Assembly: GCA_905147135.1 (NCBI GenBank)
Contig: LR990043.1
Coordinates: 11,195,057-11,259,056 of the forward strand
DNA from: Blastobasis lacticolella
Taxonomy: Eukaryota > Arthropoda > Insecta > Lepidoptera > Blastobasidae
Length of the DNA: 64,000 nt
Direction: 5' to 3'
Part shown: piece by piece, positions 56,234 through 64,000 of the stretch
How the letters are laid out: every line of letters begins with the position of its first letter
How positions within the stretch are numbered: the first letter of the stretch is position 1
Notes under the pieces: model-generated
What the model was told of the DNA's origin: nothing
What the model saw: only the letters and a program-made list of their open reading frames with translations
Databases searched by the model: none
Translations under genes and position numbers: made by a program

Positions 56234-58952
56234 CTTCATGTTTCAAGTTTTCTTGTCATTAAGTAGGGTGTGATGTCGAACAGTACACAGTTAGCCACCA
56301 TTAGTATCACCATAAAACAACGTTGCCAGATCGTGCAGTAAGCGTAATCGTACTTGGTTTTTACCGCTCTTCTTGCTTTCCAGTTGGTAGCGAGCTCCAG
56401 TGCAGAACGCCCGCGACTCAGGGCATTTTGTGATTTTATGCGTAAAAACCCGGAAAATCCTAAGTAGTAATTTTTAGGTTTTCAACCTTATACTGCATCT
56501 TTTAAAAGTAATGTTTTTTTCTATTTCTGTACTGAATATCTTTGCATTGTTTGGTCGTACATTCATGAATCCTACTTTGATGATAAATTTTTTGATGAAT
56601 TTAATATCAGTAGAGGTGTGTGTGTGGTACATAGTGACCCACTACACCGGCACGAACAGTGAGCCACCGCTCCACTGCGTACAACATCAAAATTCTGATT
56701 TTCTTAATTATTTTACCTTTAATATTCATATACATCAGCAACTGGTTATTTATTTAGAATGATTCCATTCAAAAAATGCGAGTAGGCAATATCAGGCTAC
56801 TGCCGTCAGTCTTCTTGAATGGGTACATGTATTGGCTGGACGGCACGTCTTGGTTTGCGTGGTTTTAATTTAATGAACTCTACCTCTATCCCACTCCGAC
56901 ATGTACCCTACCCCTATCCACGCCCTAACCGTGCTCTATCCGTACCCAACCCCCCACAAGTCACTAATATCCACTGCAAAGCTCCACCAGTGGATCGAAT
57001 CCCTACTCTATCACTTACTTTTTTCTAGATAAATTTTTGTAGGGGATATCCCTACCCTACCACACCACCACTGTCGGTAGACGCCTAAAATTTAATAGGA
57101 CCACGATAAGTCCGTATTGACTGACAGTAGTGAACATTATAAAGTGTGTAAATGGCAATAGTCTGGGGATAATCTTTCCTTGTTACTCCTTCTCAGTCCT
57201 TCTTGTAAACATTCAGTTATTTGGTCACTATTAGCTTGAACTTTTGTCTAAATTATTAATCATGCTAAAAATTATTTTCCGCTCTTCCTTTCTAATTGTT
57301 TGCAAAGTATTCAAAAATATTTTTCATAACTCACGAAATTAAACATACCTCCAGAAATTAAATTGTTTGTTATGACTTTTAAGAATGACGTTCTATGACG
57401 GATAAATAACTTGGCATAAATTGCCATACAAAGATTTTAATTTTTTAAATAAGCAATTCTTATTATAGATCTTAAGAACTCTAGTGTAGCTAGGTAGTTG
57501 ACTATTTATTATAATACAACCTTAAAATATATCATCAATGACTGTAATTAGAAAATAGGTTAAGTTATGTTGTTATTGATTTATAGTCTTCACAGTTATT
57601 TTGGTAAATAAAACTAACTGTTTACACATTTATAAAGAATGTATTATTATCTGATTTATCTACTATGCTAATAACTACAACGAGGAAACGTTAATTATAG
57701 CGATTTCATTCGTCGGGCTCACTGTGTACTCCCCGGTTTGCTGTAGACCACCCCCCTGGTTCAATGTGTGCCACGAGGTGGACACAATGAGCCATTTCCC
57801 ATCTTCCAAAAAATCTGCATTATCATTTTATCTATAAAACTTTCTCCATTAACTTATATACAAAATGAGACTCAGATATATTACGCAATGACTAGACCAC
57901 AAAACATTTCATGATATTGACAAACTTATGAGTTATGATTGTTTTACTTTTTTGTGGGTCACTGTTCGACACCTCACCCTAACCTATAGAATAAATAAGC
58001 AATTCTAATTCTTTGCTTGCCATGGAGCTTATTTCTATTCCAAACGAAACTCTCTAGGAGTGTCAATACCATGGCACCCATAGCTATTTGTGCAGAGCTT
58101 AATACAAACAATTGATATTGTAGCAGCAAGTAAATTATTTACAAAAAAAATTATGATGAAGAAGTTTCAAATTGAATTTAATTGCAGGTGCATACCTACC
58201 TATGTTGAATTTAAGTACTGATTTGAACCATTTGGGATGTACTTGCCTACTTAGACTCTTTAATATTATGTTGCTGGTATTATCATAAATCCATAATGAT
58301 GTTGTGACCGCTGTGTCAGTTACATTGTGACCCTGCTGCTGCGCGGATTCTCCCTGCCCAAGTGGTCCATAGTAGTCTTTGTTGGAAGCAGAAAGTTGTT
58401 TTGTATCACCACACCATGCCTTATTGGAGGCATACAAACATTGAATTGGATGTAGGAGCATAATGGTACAGTGTGAAATAATTATTTAATGCTTTTGTGC
58501 ATCTCTATCAACATTTTGTCAAGAGCCTTAAGATATTTAGGATTTTGAGATGGAGCAGGTGGACGATGATGATTTGGATGTTTAGTGATTTTACACTAAA
58601 GGTGAAGTTAAGGCTCACTATTTCAAGTTTTAAATAGATCTACTTAGGTTTAGATAATTATTGTGTAGTGTATTCTTAATGGAATTTCATGCTAATAATA
58701 AAATATTTATTGAGCAAGTACTTAGTCATACACAATTGATCAAGCTGTAGGTAAAGTAGGTGGCAGCCTGTGCTATACCACCAGCTAGCGGAAATAATGT
58801 TCATTTTGCCAAACAGTACTTTTGAAGAGAACATTGGACTTACAAGCTAATAGCATTCTATAGCATTATTTTATACTAATGTATGTGTATTGTGTATTGC
58901 ATTGTGTTATGTATTTGGTAAAACGTAGGATAGCAGGTAACTAATTTGGAGG
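56234..58952. other. Sequence without a recognisable gene
   Basis: AT-rich. A C-rich CCCTACCC-type stretch lies at 56875-57065. A 108-codon open frame on the - strand (58461-58135) begins MLLHPIQCLYASNKAWCGD and has a possible GTACAT donor after codon 73. It matches no family that I know, and coding status is doubtful. Nothing else can be supported. Confidence 0.4.
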
Positions 58953-60617
58953 ACGAATTGGGCACTCAACAGTTTCATAGGAGAGGTTCTGGAGCCAGTT
59001 TGTGACACTTGCTTTGGCCAGTTTGTTACAAATGATAATATATTATTGATGATGACGAAGATACTGATCATGATTTATTAGAAACCGGTCGCAATGTGTA
59101 GAGTATATTTTGATGATAGTGGAACTTGTGAAAAATAATTATGTTTTAATTGATCATGCTAAGGCTGTAGTAGATACTTACTTTGTGTGACTTAATTTCA
59201 TAATAGGTAATAAATATTATCCAATCTTATAAATGAAATGCTATAAAAGAAAGTCAAAATTTTACATGCTTAGGGGAACTAGATTGAAGGACGTGCTAAC
59301 TCGACAGGACAAAATTGATGATACAAAGTGAGAACAAGGTGACTGTCGAGGAAGGTTATATCAATCAATATGTGTGTTATGGTTTATTTTCATAAAGTTA
59401 ACTGTGGCTCACGTACCAGACGGGTAAGTTTTATTAGCTAAGTGCCTAGTGGTCGTATGGGGGCTTCGGTGGTGTTTCGGCGAGTTGTTTTAAGCCTCAT
59501 GAGAAAATCATAATTGATATTATGACATAGTTTGGTTGAAGATACTAATTTTATATCATATTATCTTTGGTCAAAGCGTGTGGTAAATCACATGCCCTTG
59601 ATGAGTAGAATGAGTAGGATGAGAGGAGCACGTACTTGTTGAAAGTCAGTTTAGACTTAGTTACAGTTGCGGCATAGGCTTTCCTCTTGGTCGGTCATTT
59701 GATGCAGAGTGTCGTAACTCAACTAACTGCTTCCATTGGCTGCGTTCCGTCGCTTGGTACAGTGTAGCGCTGACTGGAGTTTCCTACTCTTCGGATACCT
59801 GCACGATATAGTTGTCGACTCTTTTAGTGTGTCTCATTGGATAGTTAATGTTATGCTATTATAATGATATAAAGAAATCAATTGTCGCGTTATAAAAATA
59901 GGCTGGGAAGTCTTGATCTGTATTTTGTTCGTAACTCATAGACCCAGAAGATATAGATACCAACCAATCAAGTCAACACTGAGCAAGCGCGGTTGAGCCT
60001 CAGCAATGCAACATATGTAGTTACAGACATTCACTATTCGGTTTAGCAAGATAAGTCAATAATAATAATTATAACTTATCTTACTCTATGAGCTTGACAT
60101 GTCTTTTTGAGTACTTCTCAGATTTTGGTTTAGGTCACAACAAACATGTTCGAATTTACGTGCAAAGCTTTTCATCAATTAACAACGTATCCATTTGGAT
60201 AAGCGCTTTCTAGTTAGAATCCTCTCTCGAGAGAAAGGGAACTAGGCTTTGGATAGGGAGTCCACATTGACAGTATTTTGTATGGTAGGTTAGGATGTGA
60301 TAGATCATCCTCGTTTTTCAAGATAGTCAGGAAAAAGTGATCGTAAGTTACTTACTTACGAGTAAGTATTTGTTGTTAATGTTGATTAGATAGGTACGTT
60401 ACCTACTTACCGCAGCCTTGAGAGTTGTACCTGCATAGGTACTTTGTTGTGCTATAAATATCTTGGATGACATGATTATAGCAGAAGCGTGATCTAATTA
60501 TCACTCATGTATTTGATACTTGACGGCAATTTTGTCATTGAAAGAGTTCACCAATTACTTTAATTAATTTAGTCTACTGATGTTATGGTTTTTGACGGAT
60601 CATAAGAAGTTCGCACT

Positions 60618-60871
60618 CGAGGCCAGCAAGCCATGAAGCGCAGTATCTTGAGAGTCAAATTGTCGGACCGTATAAGAAACAGTGTATTGCGCTCCAAATA
60701 TCAATTCGCCGATAGAGGTTAAAAAGCTGCCAACCTGAAGTGGGACTGGGCAAAAATATCTATGATGAGTACCGGAGATGGCGGGACGAGTTGGACGCCT
60801 TTTCTAAGGATTAGCCGAGGAAAGCATTCGACTTGAAGGCCTTTGCCCTGCAGTGGGACAGAGATGGCTAG
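60618..60871 (+). pseudogene. RTE-type reverse transcriptase C-terminal remnant
   Basis: The frame from 60618 encodes QQAMKRSILRVKLSDRIRN, a stop, then ANLKWDWA. After a frame change comes YDEYRRWRDELDAFSKD, a stop, and finally ALQWDRDG with its stop at 60869-60871. This block order is the end of RTE-clade reverse transcriptases. Only the second half survives in copy 1 (51543-51655). Confidence 0.6.
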
Positions 60872-61296
60872 AAATAATAATAAAATGTTTTGGTAATTTA
60901 TTCCGAGCGTTCATAACGCTATTGTACAGATAGTTGTACCTAGGATTGGAGGTCCTTAACGATCATAACAGTGATAAAGAGATCCTCTGTGTAGAAATGG
61001 ATATTGTGTACGAAGTTTCATAATACGATGTAGTTAAGTTGGACAGAATAATGGTCCTGTAAGACAATACACAGGCGTTGTATTAGTTGGTATGTTGGTA
61101 CCCTATCCTGGACACCTGGCGCTGTCATCCGAACCATACTCTGTGCTTGAGTTGGTATAGGAGTCGGTAATTAGAACCAGATAGTGTATGTGTGTTTATG
61201 TTTATTCTGGACACCTGATGCTGTCATCCGGACCATACTCTGTGCGGGAGTTGGGAGAGGAGTCAGTAGTCAGAAACAGATGGTAGATATATGTTT

Positions 61297-61668
61297 GTGT
61301 ATCCTGGTCTGTGCCGTTGATATCCAGATCCTGCCCTGTTGCGGGGTTTAATTTGAAGGATTCGACGGATAGAACTAGCTGGTGTTTATGTGTACCTTGG
61401 TTATTAGCCGCTGATATCCGGATCCTGCCCTGTTGCGGGGTTTGGTTTGAAGGATTCAACGGATAGAACTAGCTGATGTTAATGTGTGCCCTGGTTCTTA
61501 GCAGCTGATATCCGGATCCTGCCCTGTTGCGGGGTTTGGTTTGAAGGATTCAACGAATAGAACTAGCTGATGTCTATGTGTACCCTGGTTCTTAGCCGCT
61601 GATATCCGGATCCTGCCCTGTTGCGGGGTTTGGTTTGAAGGATTTAATGGCTAGAACTAGTTGTTTAT
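61297..61668 (+). repeat. Four tandem units of about 94 bp, second array
   Basis: Units begin at 61297, 61390, 61484 and 61578, in step with the array at 52079-52450, including the diverged first and last units. The array therefore predates the duplication of the composite repeat. Confidence 0.9.
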
Positions 61669-62484
61669 GTGAGCCATACCGGGTATGTGCGGGTTGGTTT
61701 AAAAGAACCAAAGATCAGGCGCAGACGATGACTTTGGTACGTTTAAGGTTGATCTAGAGTTGCTTGTTACATGGTCACGATGTTCACGACGGCGAAGTAG
61801 ATAAACATGGATGTACATTGTACCTACAGATAAATTTGGATGATGGGTGCACATCAACACTATGGGGCTGTTTCATTGGACGCACATGATCGGTCCGTGT
61901 CCGTTACTTAGACGTTGTTGATGGGCAACTACAAATTAGGTTTAGTTTGCAGTTCTATATGTCGGGCTCGAGTCAATGGTGGAATGTTGTCCTCTTGAGT
62001 TTGTTTGAGAAATTGGTGGCAATCATAGTAACAAATCTTGATTGTCAGGATGATCGAGCGGGACACTAGCGGTGAAGCTGTTAGAACAACTTAACGCCCG
62101 AGGACGGTCGTATTATCAGAATGGCCGTGACGGCGCATAGAGTTATTGGTCGTGATAAGATGTCTATCGGTTAGATACTCTTTAGCTGGTCCTTGTTTGT
62201 TTGTTTGTCGGTGGTTAGTTAACAATGGCAGCGCGCGCACGCATTATTGTGCGCTGTGATGTTCTTGTTTTGATTAGCACCAGAAATCAAGCACCCACGA
62301 GGAATTGCTATATAAGTCACGAATACCAATACCATAGCCTTTAAACTAACGTCGTTGTAAGTTTGTGTCGTGGTGGACCGCGGGCCCTCATGCGCCGCGC
62401 TGGAAAAGTCGGCCCTGATGTTAAAATGGTGATGATAGATCCAATTATAATGATGTCGGTTATCTAGACTCTAGGGCACCGATA

Positions 62485-62700
62485 AATCGATATAACATCG
62501 ACGCATTTGACACCTACCTAAGAGGCGAGAATGTAGAACCCACATCCCTAAGAGGCGAGAATTTAAAGCGTCTACCAAAGTCCCGGCAAAAGTTTCGCCG
62601 GACATTTCAGAGAACATGTGGAGTACGCTATGCACGGGACTACACGAATATAGGCGAATACTCCCTCTACATTCCCGCGGAATGACGAACATGTAAAGTA
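62485..62700. repeat. Fragments of the TTAA-type element family
   Basis: AGAGGCGAGAATGTAGAA, CGGCAAAAGTTTCGCCGG and GCACGGGACTACACGAATA pieces, shared with 35400-35560 and 36450-36620, in rearranged order. Confidence 0.55.
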
Positions 62701-63105
62701 CGCTGAGTGAATTTTATGTTCCGTTTTACTAATATAATTTTCAAGCTATTTGATATCGTTTTATAAATAAATTTAACATTGCATTGGATTTTAATTATTG
62801 TGTAAGCAGTAAATAATTTATCTATATATCTATTTATCTATTGCAGAATTCTTAGGATCGACTCAAAATAACAAAATACGAAAATATTCTATTATAAAGT
62901 AAATTGTTCTAGCATTTTATTCAATTTAAAATTACGATGTTTCAAAATCAAAATGTGAATCGTTTTGTTACTGTATACTTCCCAATGGCATTCATTCCGT
63001 TCATTTTGACCGATACTGAGTTTGGCGATACGAATTCTGTAATGTCATTCCAGAGGTTAGGATCAAAATGGCCGCGTTCAATTGGAGATAGGCGGTACCA
63101 CGGCT

Positions 63106-63754
63106 GGACTTAAGCGCGCTCCACATGTTCGCCGAAACTTCCGGCGAAACTTTTGCCGGGACTTAGGTCGAACCTCTACATTCTCGCCTATTAGGGATGT
63201 GGTGGTGTCAAAACGCGCGACATTTTATCGATTCATTGGTGTAATATCGGTAATCTACTGTAAACAGGGTCACAGAGGTGATGGCAGCTTCTCTACTGTA
63301 ATTACTTGATCTACTAATATCCTGGATCATGGTCAAGTGTACCCCGAACCTGTTACGGATAATGTCGTTCTTAGACAGGCCCCGCCCCTTTAGTGAAATG
63401 CCACGAATAACGAATAACAACAGACAATCAAAAGTAGGTATTCAAATAAAATAATCGAATATTTAAAATTAACATTTAGATAATTAAATTATTTTTAGCA
63501 TCGATAACTCTTATTCCTTGTTTGGATTTCAGAGTAAGAGACCTTTCACAACAACGATTTCGACTCGCGCGTTACCTACGGAATAGGCTGACTGACCGAA
63601 TTAAAATACGCACGTGTCGAAATCGACGTTGTGGTAGGATTTTAATGTCGTATTAATAAATTATAATAATAATAATTCAAAAGAAAATAAATAGTTTATT
63701 TTGTATAACACGTACTGAATGACTATGCAACTATCGATTCCAAGTTCTATAGCG
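63106..63754. mobile_element. TTAA-type element fragments and inverted MITE interior
   Basis: TTAAGCGCGCTCCACATGTT at 63110-63129 starts a copy of the TTAA family. 63190-63345 is the inverse of 35655-35830 including its family B block. 63395-63730 is the inverse of the interior of the 591-bp element (36720-37090). Confidence 0.55.
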
Positions 63755-64000
63755 GATACTACACACACGATATATATCGTGATTCACGCAGGATCACGAT
63801 ATTTATCGAGTGTGTAGCCTAGAGTATCACGAATCGTGATACGGATCACAGGATTTCCGAAAATCCAGAAATCTACGATCCGTATCAACTATCGTGCGAT
63901 ATATATCGAGCGTCTAGTATCTAGTCGATATTTATCACGACATTTCTGTGAAACTGACAGATAAATAACGTAATTTCAAATTTATTTTCATTGTTTGTGT
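63755..64000. mobile_element. Second copy of the 652-bp MITE, inverted, cut by the window end
   Basis: Begins AGCGGATACTACACACACGA next to TAT and follows the inverse of 39277-39529 closely. It lies within sequence whose uninterrupted form is seen near 36722 (CATAGAACTTGAAATCGATA), confirming that it is an insertion. Confidence 0.75.

Larger units (their letters stand above)
58953..62484 (+). repeat. Composite repeat copy 2, uninterrupted
   Basis: Collinear with the three segments of copy 1 but without the two LINE insertions. It has 316 bases (60443-60758) that copy 1 lacks. Ends at the shared ACCGATA, which is also part of the TTAA-type element sequence that follows, suggesting a junction by short homology. 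Confidence 0.85.

Overview
The window reads as moth or butterfly (Lepidoptera) nuclear DNA: AT-rich, with spliced genes that have canonical GT/AG introns, many SINE/LINE/MITE remnants of lepidopteran type, and two chitin deacetylase genes that match the lepidopteran CDA1 and CDA2 proteins I know. No prokaryotic features are present.

Left part (1-29.5 kb). Two paralogous group I chitin deacetylase genes lie head to tail on the + strand. CDA1 (serpentine-like) has five coding exons between 5214 and 15854 and encodes 539 residues. CDA2 (vermiform-like) has five constitutive or alternative exon positions between 22600 and 27729. Its third exon exists in two interchangeable versions, giving predicted products of 541 or 535 residues. 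Both proteins have a signal peptide, a chitin-binding domain, an LDL receptor class A domain and a polysaccharide deacetylase domain. They act on chitin in cuticle and tracheal extracellular matrix. CDA1 keeps the full metal and catalytic set, whereas CDA2 has substitutions at three of these positions.

Middle part (29.5-38.4 kb). A decayed RNase H-bearing non-LTR retrotransposon on the - strand is followed by a dense cluster of short DNA transposons. These include TTAA-flanked elements, a 591-bp element with a TA target duplication nested in one of them, and one copy of a 470-bp repeat.

The most unusual part is 38.4-46.3 kb: five intronless genes of the kinds carried by bracoviruses (the polydnaviruses of braconid parasitoid wasps). 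There are four protein tyrosine phosphatases (PTPs) and one ankyrin (vankyrin, I-kappa-B-like) gene, in orientation -, +, -, -, +, each with its own TATA-like element. Four are broken, by a transposon insertion, nonsense codons or frameshifts. The last, at 45289-46218, is an intact 309-codon PTP gene. The same transposon family that interrupts the first PTP also occurs at 63.75 kb, and related repeats flank the cluster on both sides. The cluster therefore looks like a bracovirus DNA insertion that has aged in the host chromosome, not wasp contamination.

Right part (47-64 kb). Two copies of a composite repeat of about 3.5 kb are present, each with four tandem 94-bp units and an RTE-type reverse transcriptase remnant. 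The first copy is split by two other non-LTR retrotransposons. A second copy of the 470-bp repeat, about 2.7 kb of sequence without a recognisable gene, and inverted copies of the mid-window transposons complete the window.
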